Of a DNA stretch of 64,000 nucleotides, positions 8,560 to 21,289 are shown one piece after another; positions within the stretch are counted from its first letter, which is position 1, and every line of letters begins with the position of its first letter. Under the pieces are notes generated by a model that was not told the origin of the DNA, did no database searches, and saw only the letters and a program-made list of their open reading frames with translations. Source of the DNA: Hortaea werneckii (taxonomy: Eukaryota; Ascomycota; Dothideomycetes; Mycosphaerellales; Teratosphaeriaceae); contig JBAOKB010000118.1 of NCBI GenBank assembly GCA_037044905.1, forward strand, positions 620,001 through 684,000, in the 5' to 3' direction. The position numbers and the translations under genes were made by a program.

Positions 8560-10340
8560 CTTTGTCCCTCTAAGCTATCTACTTTCTTTAAATCTTTTTA
8601 AAGTGTCTATTACTATTGCTACTAATATATCCTCTATATATAACTAAATAGATTAGTAGTACTACCTATTCTTGTTATAATAGTGTCCTCTTAATTATTA
8701 ATTAAGTCTATTTGCCTTAGCCTCTATAGGACAGCGCTATATATAGCGAGTATTAATATCTTCTACGTTGTTTATCTTCTAAAACGACTTCGCTTTATAG
8801 ATAGTCCGCTTACTACTTAGGTTTATAGTGTCTATTACAAAATCTATCTATATCTATACTATCTATTTGCGACCTTGCTCGTTACTTTAGTTCCTAGTAT
8901 CTATTACAAACTTTTTCTATATCTATACTATCCGTCCGCGATCTCGCTTATTATCGTCTAAACTAGTAATAGCTCTCTTTTTATATACTACTACCTCGCT
9001 ATCCTCGCCCCTTTATTTTAGAATATATCGTTTGTCGTAGTAGAATTTTCTTTTACTAACAAGAAGGCTAGAGGTTTGTTTTTATATTAGAACATAGCAA
9101 TTAATATATCTAGGATACAATTATTATTGTATAATAAACTATAGGATAAGCTAAGAATGTTTCTCTTCTAGATAGTTTATTAGAAGGTATTTTATAATAG
9201 AAAGAATCGCCCGCTTACTACTTACCCGTAGCTTAGCTACCCTTAATTTAGAAGTCTATCTGTACTTAAGCCTATAAGCTCTTAAGTAGCTTTACTTCTT
9301 CCCTACTCTAGCTTTCGTAAGTTAGCTTTAGAGTAGTACTAGCCTATGTTACTACTTTAGTACTACTAATTCCTCCTCGCTATACTTATACTCCTTCTTA
9401 CTATCGACGTACTTGTCTCCCTTCTCTATGTTGTTGGTTGTTAGCTCGGATACATCGTCTAATCCTTCTAGTTTTAGCCCGAGTATAGAGACAATGTATA
9501 CTATTATTTAACTAGACTCTTCTATAGCTTTAAAGGCTAGTATAGGGTCTACGTGTCTTCTTTTCTCCGCTACGGCTTAATTAGATTAATTGTAGTTTTA
9601 AAAGATCTTAGCGTTTAGCTATAGAAAATCTATAGTAATATTATCGAGGTAATTAGGGGTCCTGCGCCTTAGGTCCAATTGTACTATACCTATAGTTATA
9701 TAGTATTTAAGCTATATCTTGTATAGGGTACTAGACATCCTAACTTAGTATTCCCTATTAGTATCCCTCTAACTACTATTATACTTCTACTACTAATCTA
9801 TTATTAGGCGGCCCTATAGAACTAGGTATATATCTACAAACTCTTTACTCTTACTAAATGCCTTAACCTCCTTAAGAGAATCGCGTATAAAATTAGGTTA
9901 TAGTCCTATAGATCGAGTAATAGGTACTATTATAGTAATCGAGACTTATCTATTAAGTAAGGCGTCCTTAGGCAAGGTTAGCCCTAATTCGCTCGATTAC
10001 TATATAGTTTTTATTACCTTTGTTATTTAGTTGTAGCTTAGATAGTTGTTGTCTTCTTATAATAGGTTTTAAGTGCCTTTATAATAAGTAGTTAATTGTA
10101 GTATTGTTAGTAGAAGGTCTATTTAAGTTACTATAGTACGAGGTTTAGTTAGCAGAGGTTAGCTATAGTAGTCGTAAGTCTAGTATACTATTATATATAA
10201 ACGATACATCCGCTAGTACTGCCCGTTCTATTATCCTAGGCACTACTTAGAGCCTTATCCGCTATACGATAACTATAACCTACTTCCTATATTCGACTTT
10301 GTATTACATCTTAGCGAAATACTTTAATAGCTTCTATTGT
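8560..10340 (-). pseudogene. Decayed gene B, copy 1
   Basis: Homologous to decayed gene B of copy 2, with near-identical wording at 9255-9400 against 22045-22190 and at 9760-9990 against 22840-23010. Coding direction is inferred from copy 2. Fully closed by TAG/TAA. Product not recognised. Confidence 0.45.
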
Positions 10341-10379
10341 TCTATTAGGGCCAATATTAAATAGTCTATAGTAGAAACT

Positions 10380-10740
10380 ATCTAATGCCTACTCCTCGCG
10401 AATAGCGCCGCTATAAGATAGAAGAGTAGATTAAGGCGGGATAGGTTAATATTATAATTCTAGAGCGAGACAAATCTAATATATATACGAGAAAGCGTTG
10501 CTATACTTAGATAGAAGAGTAGTTAGAGGCGGGATAGGTTAATACTATACTTCTATAGCTAGACATATATAATGCCCCTTTCTCTATATAGTACGCTCTC
10601 GAGATAGAAGAGTAGTTATAAGCGAGATATATAAAGGCTACAATTCCGCGGCTAGATAAACTAAATGTGCGTTATAGAAAAAGTCGCTAACATTAGATAG
10701 GATAGTAGATTAGAGAGTAAAGATAGGATATATAATATCT
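10380..10740. repeat. 93-bp tandem repeat, copy 1
   Basis: Unit starts at 10417, 10510, 10603 and 10696, exactly 93 bp apart. One plus frame reads MEEWIEAGEIDAIVLWIDKP-like units after allowing for RIP stops, so this was probably a 31-residue protein repeat. Confidence 0.8.
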
Positions 10741-10979
10741 TAGGCTAGACACAAGCAATTAATTATAACAATAACGAGGCTACATGCCCTAAGGAATCTC
10801 CTTATAGCGAGTTAGAGAGTTTTAAATATAATAGATTCTAATAGATATATAATTAGAATTTGTCTAGGATTACAGATAGTATATATTAAACTAGGGTAGA
10901 TGTCTAACTAGCAAAAGACATCTTTGTTGTCTATATAGTATTACTATAGAGCGAATATAAAGAAGTAGTACTACTTAAA

Positions 10980-11415
10980 TAAAGACTACTCTCTAAAGAC
11001 AACTACCCCCTTCGATAGAAACGAAAGACTACTCTCTAAAGACGACTACCCGCTTCGAGGGAATAGTAAGACTACTCTCTAGAGCTAATTACCTGCTTCG
11101 AGAGAAAAGTAAGACTACTTTCTAGAGTTAATTACCCGCTTTAAAAAAAAAGCAAGACTACTCTCTAGAGCTAATTACTCGCTTCGAGAGAAAAGTAAGA
11201 CTACTCTCTAAAGCTAACTACCTACTTCGAGAGAAAAGCAAGACTACTCTCTAAAGCTAATTGTCTACTTCGAGGGAAATAAAAGACTATTCTCTAGAGC
11301 TAACTACCTACTTCGAGGGAAAAGTAAGACTACTTTCTAGAGCTAATTGTCCGCTTCGAGGGAAACGAAAGACTACTCTCTATAGCTAACTACCTACTTC
11401 GATAGAAATAGCTAT
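10980..11415. repeat. 43-bp minisatellite, copy 1
   Basis: GACTACTCTCTA-type units start at 10984, 11027, 11070, 11113 and 11156 and continue to about 11410, with a constant 43-bp period and about ten units. Not a multiple of three, so probably noncoding. Confidence 0.88.
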
Positions 11416-11759
11416 CCGCTTCCTAAAATAGTATTACCTTATACCTTATAAAGACACGCTATAGTCTTATAAATATAATATATAAAGTACGTTAGCTTAA
11501 TAACAAGTAGAAATTAACCTTAGTTTATACTATATATATATAATACTTTTGCTACTTAGTCGCGCTTTCTCTATACTTTGTTTGTCTTCTTATATATTAA
11601 CTTCTTTTATACCTAACAATCTAAACTACCTACCGCCTCCTAACAAAAGAGTCGCTATGCTCCTTATTACTATTGTTATCGCTACTTAACGCTGTCGTAA
11701 CGCTCCTTGTCGCTATTATCGCTACCGCTCTCTACTATTATAACGAGTATAGTAGCCAC

Positions 11760-14700
11760 CTATTATAGCGGAATTATCTAACGAGAAGCCCTAGCCCTTC
11801 TAGGTAGGGAAGAGGGTCTTTAGTATACTTACTAAAGATAAACTTAAGGACTTTATAAAAAACAGAAAAAACTTTAGCTAGAAGATATTAAAGCAATAGG
11901 GGGTCGACGTAACAAAATAGGACAAAGCGAGGGCGGATACAAAATTAATAGTTAAGAATAACAATATTCTATATAGAATTTTAAGACAGTGTAAAAAGAA
12001 AGGTAGTAAGCTCGAGGATAAGGCCTAGTAGACTAAAGACTAGCTTAACTAGGTAGTTAAGAAACTTTATAAGAAGTACTCGAGCTTAGTTCTTAATAGA
12101 AATAGTATAGATAATTAATTCTAGCGTTAGATATAGCGTAGCCTCGCCGAAAACTTTTAGCGTAACTATAAAAAGGAAATGTCTATAACTTCCTCTTTTC
12201 CTAGAAGCAAAAAGGGTAGCAAACAGTTACTTAAGTAGAAAGTAAATAAGACTTTAGAAACACCGCTAATAGCCTCCTTGCCCTTAAAATCGCTACTACT
12301 ACCTTATCTCTCGCCCTTAAATTCGCCGTATATATCCTCGTTTACCCTAAGTAAATACAATGTAGCTAATACTAAGTACCTAGAACAAGAAGAAGATCTA
12401 CTCCTACTTTTGTAACTTCTTCTAGAAACTAAGTATATAGTACTATCTACCCCTTAGGAGAGTAACAACATAAGTAACAAGATCTTGCTTATTAAGCTAG
12501 GTCCTATACTTCTAAAACATATGTCTAGAGTAAGCGACGAGGAGCTAGACAATGTAACATTTAATCTTAACTTTAATAAATATAGCGAGCTCGTCGAAAA
12601 CTAGCTTCGATACTACTATATAACTTGCGAGAACTACTTACTTCTTTATATGTTTCTAGAGTCTAGATACCCTAAACGAGTTACTAATAATCGGGAATTT
12701 TCTACTATAGCCCTTTTATAGTATTGTTTTAGCGACGCGAGGAAATTAGACAAGGTTGTATTCTTTACTATTCTAAGAGACATATTGTAACTTAAGAAGG
12801 GTATATTTACTAGACCCTCTCTTTAGTATTATACTAACTTCTTCTTTAGAGGAGTACTAGTATATAATCGATATAGTAATAGCGATACGAGGAAGAGATA
12901 CTAACTTTCGCCTACCTCGAGGTAGGATACATTCTTAAGAAGATAGTAGTAAGATGTATAAATCTTTATTAGACGAAGGTAAAGACATCTAGAACTCTAC
13001 AAATCGTTGGAAAAGGGTCTATCTATAGAACAAGATAGGAAGCAAAGGAGGGACGACTTAGGAAGAGTAGTTAAGAGAGTAAAACTATACAAACGCTAAA
13101 CAAAGGAAAGAAGGAGAAGAAGCTATTAGTAGTAAAGAGGAAAAGTTAAGCGGTACTAACGATGCAGACAATAGTAATAACGAGGATATAACTATCGAGC
13201 TTAGAGCGTAGGTTAATAGATGCCCTAATAAGGTAATTATAAACTTCTCTAACTTAGATCTTAGATTAAAATCCTAATAGGAGTCGAATATCGAGCATGT
13301 ACGCGAGGATTAGCTCTTAGATATTGCCTAGATATTTAATATCGAAGAAGAGAAGCTTAAAGACATCGAGCAGCTAATATAGCTTCTATATTAGAAGATT
13401 ACTATTAGAGCTAATTAGTTCTTCGATCTAGGTTTTTAATACTTCTATAAGAGTTCTAGCTATCTCTCTAGTTACTTAAATAGTAACTAGCCTAGCATAG
13501 ATAATATAGTTACGATGCTGCTATTAATATAGTATTAGTTACAATAGGTAAAGGCTAAGGTAGAGGTAAGATAGTCGTAGGCAAAAGGGGATAGAAAGTA
13601 CTTGCTACGCGGTAAGGAGAATAGGAATAACAGCTTAATACTATATCTAAGCTAGTATCTTATACTAATTAGTTACCCTTGTATTAACTAACCCTTTTAG
13701 ATTTCTATAAGTCTAGCCCTAGGTATTACAATACTACTTATGCCCGCTATCTTAGTCCTAGACCTTTATATAAAGTTCTATTAGTATATCGATTGCTAGG
13801 CTACCGATCTCGAAATCCGATACGAATATAAGGGCGCTCTTAAGATCCTTTAGAAGAAGAAGATTCTAATTCCGAGTCTTAGCTTAGAAGATCTTTTAAC
13901 TATCTAAGCTAGGTTCGATAAAGAATACGACTTCGACTATATAGAGGAAGCCTAAGTAATTAAACTAGCAAAGAAGCTTTAGCGGTACGTTATTATCTAG
14001 TTAGAAGAGAACTACTAGTCTATACTACTAGCCTTAGACAAATAGTCTAGTAATAGCTAGGTTTAAGGATCTCTATTTAAAAGGCACGAGTTTGCGACTA
14101 AGACGTCTATAATTTCGAAACTACTACATTTCTACCTAGTCGCTATTATGCTCCTTTATAAAGTATAAGGAATTAGGAATAAGGATACAAGCCTATTATA
14201 ATACTTGTAACGCCTTAACTTTAATATTAAGATGCGTATAGAGTTCGCTTCTTATATAGGCGCTCTCTAGGCCTATAGATTAACGGGCATTACTACGTAG
14301 CTTAAGCTTGCTTACTATCTTAGCGGTTATAACAAGTATAGCGAGTAGTTTAAAAAGTACCCTTAGTAGGAGCGCCCTTAGCTATTAGAGCTCTCCCCTA
14401 AGAACCTCGATATACTCTAGAAGAATATTATTAAAGTATTAAGGAGAGACATAATAACTTTAGAGTTTAAGGATGTCGCTAATCGGTTTAGGCAAGCTAT
14501 TAGCTCCTTTATTATCCATCGTAGTCTAAGTATAGAGTAGTTTAATACTAAGACAATATACCTAAACGTAGCACTATTAATTATAGATTAATACTATTAG
14601 ATACTAGAGTAGTATTATAATAAGTTAAATAGCCTTATATAATAGCAAGCGAAAGCGATTAGGGTTGCTTCTATAGAAAACGAGACTAATGTCTATATAA

Positions 14701-15500
14701 AGAGACTTAGTAAGGCTAGGGAGTTATAGCTATTCGCCGACTTTCCCGCTTTAATAGACTAAGAGCTTATAGGACAGATAGTAGCTTAGGTTCGCGAGAC
14801 CTATAAGTAGAGTTCTCTAGAGAAGGCTAATAGCTTTAGCTTCTAATAGACCTAGGAGTAAGCTCTTAAGATAGGATAGATACAAAGCCCTAACAAGTAT
14901 CCTTTTTGCTATTTTATCGAGGACATTATATACTAAAGCGAGAAGATAGGGGAATTATCTAAGTATCTACAAATCTATTTTAGTCTAGAAGGTAGACTAT
15001 TATTAGGAAAGGTACTTGTACTTAGCTTTTGCCTACTTTATATATATATTACCTTTCTAGTAAGCTACAACCCTATTCCCCTTATAAAGTAAATAGGCTA
15101 ACTAACTTATAGTATATAAAAGAAGACCTATATATATTAAATTATATCTAGTACGTTTATTTAGACATGTCGCTAAAGGCAATATACGACGTTACTACTA
15201 GATTCTAGAAAGGTAGCCCCTTTTAAAAGGAGAGGATCTTTTTGACCTATAGATTACTAGAGAGGGGTTTAGATCTCTACTAAGCTAGAATATTAGCCCT
15301 CTTATATTCTAATTATAATACTAAGAGGCTTAAGCAAGTACTTAGGAGAGTTACTCGAATTAGGGTAAAGAGTACTACTTATATAGTAAGATATAGGGAC
15401 GACAAGGTTATAATCGAGAGTGTTATTAGAGATAAGAAAGCGCTTATAGAGAAGTTTAATAAACTAGCTAAAGCTGTTAACAATAAGAATAATAATTAAG
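11760..15500 (+). pseudogene. Decayed gene C, copy 1, SNF2-type helicase remnant
   Basis: A plus-strand former gene of about 1,250 codons with every frame closed by TAG/TAA. Near 15265-15385 one frame gives GLDL, then the motif VI-like LKQVLRRVTRIRVKSTT, aligned position by position with the motif V/VI region of copy 2. The motif I region (about 13491-13515) retains only PSI plus a degenerate P-loop, and the motif II region (about 14150-14180) is also degenerate. Its identity rests mainly on copy 2. Nothing here can be functional. Confidence 0.55.
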
Positions 15501-15844
15501 TTAATTTATTAGTAAGGAAACGTTAGAACGAATTTTAGGTTATAGTCTAAAGAATAGTAGATAGCTACTTTGTATTAAATTTAGAACATAGCAAAACTAT
15601 TTTGTTCTATATAAGACTTTATAAGCGCAAAGTATATACTACTTTAAATGTTCGACTATTTTAGTTAAATAATTAGTCCTCTAAGTCTTACTAGCACTAC
15701 CTATTACTAGTCCTCTATATAGGTATAGTACTCTACTAGATCTAGCTTATTAGTACTACCGCCTATTATTCCCGCCAAGTAAACAAATAAGTATATCTTA
15801 AAGAACGCTACTATTAGGATATATAGTAACAACTACTAAGCTAG

Positions 15845-16290
15845 TTAGCGTAAACTTAAATCTCTAAGGTAGGTACTTATATACGTAACGACCTCTAAAG
15901 CGGGCACTTATATATATAACGACCTCTAAAGTAGGCGCTTACGTACGTAACGACTTCTAAAGCGGGCGCTTATATATATAACAACCTCCGAGGCAAGCGC
16001 TTACGTACGTAACGACCTCTAAGGTAGGCGCTTATATATATAACAACCTCTAAAGCGAGTACTTACATATATAACAACCTTCGAGGTAGGTACTTATATA
16101 TATAACGACCTCTAAAGTAGGCGCTAGTATATATAACAACCTCCGAAGCGGGCGCTAGCTTATACTTTAATCTTAGGAATAGGTATTAGCATTTATAAAT
16201 ATCTTTAGAGTAGAAAGTTATATACGTAGCGACCTTTAAAGTAGGCGCTCGCATATATAGCTATCTCTAAAGCGAGTATTAGTATATATA
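15845..16290. repeat. 31-bp minisatellite, copy 1
   Basis: ACCTCTAAAGCGGGCGCTTA-like units at 15891, 15922, 15953 and 15984 onward, with a 31-bp period, just downstream of the helicase remnant. Confidence 0.87.
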
Positions 16291-16299
16291 ACAATTCTA

Positions 16300-16730
16300 G
16301 AATTAGGCTTAGGCTAGGCTAAATAGTTACTTTAACGCGGACGACTATAACTACTTAGCGTAACCTTCTAGTAAATAGTAAGGATAGAGATAGATAATTG
16401 CTTCGACGTAGATAGCTATAACTACTTAGTGCAATCTCCTAGTAGATAAGGATAGAATAGGGATAGATAATTGCTTTAACGTAGACAGCTATAACTACTT
16501 AGTATAACCTTCTAGTAGATAGTAAGGATAGAGATAGATAATTGCTTCGACGCGGATAGCTATAACTATTTAGCGCAATCTCCTAGTAGATAAAGATAGG
16601 ATAGAAATAGATAATTGCTTCGACATAGATAGCTATAACTACTTAGCGCAATCTTCTAGTAAATAAGGATAGAATAGAGATAGATAATTTCTTCGACGTA
16701 GATAGCTATAAATACTTTGCTACTAGCTAT
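16300..16730. repeat. 71-73-bp tandem repeat, only in copy 1
   Basis: An ATAACTACTTAG core recurs at 16347, 16418, 16491, 16562 and 16635, so spacing alternates between 71 and 73 bp. That suggests a higher-order repeat of about 144 bp. No counterpart follows copy 2. Confidence 0.8.
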
Positions 16731-16782
16731 ACCTAGTATAATAGCGCGGCAGTAGTATCTAGTTACTAGGTATAGTTAAGTA
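16719..16782. repeat. Small imperfect hairpin
   Basis: CTAGCTATACCTAGTA at 16723-16738 and TACTAGGTATAGTTAAG at 16764-16780 are inverted with two mismatches around a 25-bp spacer. It lies between the two large units and could be a remnant element end or a chance palindrome in AT-rich DNA. Confidence 0.4.
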
Positions 16783-17319
16783 GTAGTACAAACTAGGACA
16801 ATAGAATGTATTCTTAAGACTATGTTTTTAATAGCTATACTATATAAGATCCCCTCTACCCTACTACCTTCTATTACCTATAAGGGCAATTGTTAGGTAG
16901 CTAGATAGATTAGTATAGTAGTCGAGTACTACTATAAGATATACTTCGCTATAGAGAACCGCGAGTACTTTAACCTTAATTAGGTATAGTTATAAGATAT
17001 ACTTTACTATAGAGAACTACGACTACTTTTACCTTATAATAATAACTAAGAAGACAACTAATTATATAGACAAGTTATTTATACTCGCGGACTAGAATAT
17101 AGACCCTAGATAGACTTATCTAATAGAAATTTAGTATGTCTTAGCTGTCTTAGCTATCCTGCCTATATATCTATATTGCCTTTCTAAACTAAAGTACACT
17201 GCTTTATATATTTCTAATTTTAGTTTACTAGATAACATATGTATAGTACTATAGTACAGGGACAGAGTATATAGTCTTTAAAACATATATAATATAAATT
17301 AATAAGGCTAATTATACCT

Positions 17320-20300
17320 AGGGTAAAAACTAACATTACTAGCCTACTATCTTAGAGGCTAAGCATAAGTTCTAGTATATTAAGAACTATAGAAAGGTAC
17401 TCCAAAAGTATCTTAGGGAGCGTACTAACGCTATATATCTAATACCTAAGAAAGATATAGGTAACTATTCGAAGGTTAAGGTAGAATATAGAATACTATA
17501 GGACCTAGTCGATAGTTTCCTCTTTAATTAAGTAAGGTATAGTCTAGCGAAGTAGGAAATAGCTAAGCGAAAGTAGTCTTCTAACGCAAAAGTTAGTAGG
17601 CGTTCTAATACTACTATACTTTATCTAATATACGCCTAGGCTAAGCTTAAAAGAGTGCGTAGACTACTACTATAGGAGTTATAGATAGTACTTCTTATTT
17701 ATAGAGACAACGCCGACAATATTAAGTAGATACTAAAGGACCTATTTAATTAGTCGCATTCGTGTTATAGGCTATAGAAGCTCTTTAAGCGAATTGCTAG
17801 GTTCCTCGACCTAGTAGCTATATTCGAATCCCCCCTAGATAGTCTTAACCTAAACGCGAGACATAATCTATAGATTACTACTTATATTTAGTATCTATTA
17901 CGCGAGTCGTTTAATAAAGAGTATAGTCTATAAGATTAGATTAAGTAGCTAAATTAAATTGCTAATAAGGTACTTACGAGGTATCCTACCTCGACCTAGA
18001 AGAAGAAGATTGTTATAGTATACCTTTCTTTACTTTATCTTTAGAATATTAGTTATTAGTACAACTAGTAGTATCTTGTTAGCTCCTAACACCCTCCTTC
18101 TAGTCTACCTCCTAATACTAATATAGAGAAAGTACTATCTTCTACTACTAGCTTAGAGAAAGCGCTACCCTTCGCTACTACTATTAGGAAGCGAGTACCT
18201 CTTATTACTAGCTTTAAGAAAGTACTACCCTCCGCTACTACTATTAGGAAGTAGGCACCTCTTATCGCTAGCTTCGAGAAAGTACTACCCTCTACTACTA
18301 GTATTAGGAAGTAGGTACCTCTAACTACTAGCTTTAAGAAAGTACTACCCTCCGCTATTAGTATTAGGAAGTAGGTACCTCCGACTACTAGCTTTAAGAA
18401 AGTACTACTCTCTACTACTACTATTAGGAAGCAGGCATCTCTTACTACTAGCTTTAAAAAAGTAATATCCTTCGCTACTAGCTTAGATAATTCGCCTATA
18501 GAATCCTTTTCCCTACCTTCTAGTAGTAAAGAAGGGATACTATTAGAGAATAATATGCCTCTAATAGAGGATTCTTTACCGATTGCTTTTCTACTATTAT
18601 AAGTAATATAAGCCTAGCTAGAATCTTCTATACTTTTGTCTCTAATCTACCTACCTTTATAGATACTAATTAGGAAGTATAAGATAGAGTCTATAGTTAA
18701 AGAGCCTTCTACCCTCTTTACTATAGACTTGTTAGACAAGATAGTACTCTTAATTAGTGCTCTACTAGTACGAAAGCGTAAATGTTAATCCTAGGACGCT
18801 ACTACCCTACGTCTACCTTCTAGTAAAGATAGCTAGCTATTATATTCCCTCTAAGTGTATATAAAGCTAAAGAATGCATTATCGCTAGCTCTTACTACCT
18901 TACCTCTACCTTCTAACAAAGATAGTAAGGTATTACGTTTCCTATATAGGTATATAAAGTAGAATAAGGTATTACTAGTAGCTACTCCTCCCTTACCTCT
19001 GCCTCCTAGAAGTAGTATCTAGGCCTCGAATTCTCTCTAGGTATATATAAGGCTAGATAAGACATCGCTAAAGGTAACTACTTTTCTACTATCTATATAA
19101 GTTACCTAATAAACTCCGGCTCCTAACTTAGACTAACTTTAGTCTAGTAGGGTAACTTACCTAGATAGTAACGACGAAGGTCTTAATATTAAACCAAGTA
19201 GGAATATAAAGGGGAAATATAGGCTATAGATAGAAGAACGGTACTATTAATCCTCTAGTAGAATAAAGTAGAGAATTTAGGTAAACATCTAGGCATTTGT
19301 AACCTACTAACGAAAATAGCTAGGCAAAGAACAAATTGCTATAGAAACGTTATAGGCTACCTAACTAGTACTATAGTAGAGCCTTAAGGACTTTTGTATA
19401 GACTTTTATAACTAGATTATAAAAGTAGAAGAGCACTTCCGTAAGCGAGTATATAAAGATAGCAACTATAAGAACTTTGTTTTAGTAGTCTACCTAGGGA
19501 TAAAGGCTAATTAACTCCTATTTAAGTCCTAATAGAAGTAAAATAATAGCTAGCGTTAGTATAGTATAGTATGTATTTTACTTTTGCTTGTAGTATAGAA
19601 ATTTAAGACGTTTACTATTCTACCTACTACGTAGACTAGAAATACTTTATTTTTAAGCCTCGTAGACATAAATAAGAGCGTAATAGTACCTACTTTAGTA
19701 TTATAGGTAACGAATAGATTATGTATTCTAACGCCGCTACTTACTACCTCTATCTAAAAGAAGAATAGTATTTCTTCGACTATCTTACCTAATAGATAGC
19801 GACTCTCTATAGAGGATACTTAGTTTTATAGAAGTATATAAGACATATACTTTCCTAGTATATAGAGTAGTAGGAGTTAGGAGTAGTAAAGACTCTATTA
19901 CGTATATCGTTAAGACCCTTATAGATCTAGTTGCTATATATATACCTCTAGAGTCTAACCTTTCGCCTCGTCTAGGTAGTAAGGCGCCTTAAAGTTATAG
20001 GACTATTAATTCCTTATACTAATATCTATATAACAACAACATAAGGCGTCTCTAAAACTATACTAAGTAAGAAAGATACCCTAACGCAATTTATAAATAG
20101 ACTAGGCTAAAGTAGATGCTTGCCTTTTCGAGTAAGCTAGAGGCATGTTTAGAGAAAGATTTGCTCTTATAGTTAGATAATAGTAAAGATAAGAATAAGA
20201 TGCCCTAGCTATCTATACCTAGATAGCGCGCTAGAAAGAGTACATAGGTTATATTAGAAAAGATGTTAGCAGTTTTAGGCAAGTTGTCTATATACTTATA

Positions 20301-20580
20301 GAAGAGTAATCTCTATAGGTTAGATAAGAGCAAAGACAATAATAAGATGCCCTAGCTATTTATACCTAAGTAGCGCGCTAGAAGGAGTATATAGGTTACG
20401 TTAGAGAAGATGTCGGCGGTTTCGGGCAACTTTAAGACATAGTTATAGAAAAGATAACTCTAGATATATAATAAAAGTAAAGATAAAAAGGAGTTGCTAT
20501 AGCTACTATATATATAAGCCCGACTAGTACCCTATAAGGAAAAAAGGGAAATAAGTATAGCCTTTAATTGCTTTTTAGAA
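17320..20580 (+). pseudogene. Decayed gene A, copy 2, repeat-rich protein of unknown function
   Basis: From about 17330 a single plus frame reads as a natural, charged protein if TAG/TAA are taken as former Trp/Gln codons. After about 250 residues it enters a 60-bp (20-codon) tandem array (18081-18480), then three 93-bp (31-codon) repeats (18815, 18908, 19001), a further charged region (about 19200-19560) and three 147-bp (49-codon) repeats (20182, 20329, 20476). All three periods are multiples of three, which supports former coding. I recognise no domain. Whether this is one gene or two cannot be decided, because indels change the frame along the way. Confidence 0.5.
18081..18480 (+). repeat. 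60-bp tandem repeat inside decayed gene A
   Basis: Six to seven units line up exactly with a 60-bp period (CTATTAGGAA at 18181, 18241, 18301 and onward). The unit reads as 20 codons in the frame of decayed gene A, a Ser/Thr/Lys-rich protein repeat. Confidence 0.88.
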
Positions 20581-20679
20581 GATATAGATAGTACAATACC
20601 TTATTTGTCTATATATATATAGATAGGTTATAGGTCTCGCTAATGTCTACTACTTTACCAAAAGGGGTTGCCCTCTTCT

Positions 20680-21200
20680 ATGCCTACCTCTATCCTCTAC
20701 CTACCTTACTAAAGTAGAATACTCTCTTCTATACCTACCTCTACCCTCTATTTACTTTACTAGAGAGGGATATCTTCTTCCCTATAAATATATAGTTTCT
20801 ACTAGCTTTATCTAGAAGCGGGCGCTACCTTTTCTATAGGCATCTAATTTCTACTATTTTAATCTAAAAGTAGGCGCCCTTTTCCTCGCTAATATTAAGT
20901 TTCTACTATTTTAATTTAGAAGTAGGCACCCTTTTCCTTACTAGTATTAAGTTTCTACTATCTTAATTTAGAAGTAGGTGCTATTTTCCTTGCTAGTATC
21001 GAGTTTCTACTATCTTTATCTAGAAGCGAGTGCCGCCTTCTCTATTAGTATCGAGTTTCTACTATCTTTATCTAGAAGTAGGCGCTACCTTTCCTATAAA
21101 TATTTAGTTTCTACTATTTTAATCTAGAAGTTAGCGCCCTCTTCCTCGCTAGCATCTAGTTTCTACCCGCTTTATCTAGAGAGAGATACTACTTCTATAA
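20680..21200. repeat. 52-bp minisatellite, copy 2
   Basis: Same repeat family and period as the array at 7860-8400 (core at 20793, then 20845 and onward), again preceded by CTCTACC units. It lies at the collinear position, between decayed genes A and B. Confidence 0.85.
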
Positions 21201-21289
21201 ATTTATAGCTTTTTAGTATAGTATTAGTAGATACATTTAGATACGCAAATATCTAAACTATAGATTAAAGCAAGTATATATATACAAAA

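Larger units (their letters stand above)
6200..16730 (+). repeat. Large multi-gene repeat unit, copy 1 (RIP-degraded)
   Basis: Collinear with copy 2 at about 17320-29240. Shared landmarks in the same order and orientation: a conserved stretch ending in a CCTAGTATATAG motif (6798 here, about 19855 in copy 2), 147-bp repeats (from 7216; 20182), the 52-bp array (7960; 20790), a stretch with near-identical wording (about 9255-9400; 22045-22190), the 93-bp array (10417; 23399), the 43-bp array (10984; 24111), helicase motifs (15265; 28260) and the 31-bp array (15891; 28881). The offset drifts between 12.8 and 13.2 kb. The unit's 5' part, seen in copy 2 at 17320-19100, is missing here. It would be expected left of the gypsy element if that element inserted into this copy. 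A 71-73-bp array (16300-16730) follows the 31-bp array in this copy only. Confidence 0.75.

Noticed and set aside
10980..11415. Possible CRISPR-like array (regular 43-bp period; likewise the 31-bp arrays)
   Set aside because: Units are contiguous and similar along their whole length with no unique spacers, in a eukaryotic RIP block. These are minisatellites.
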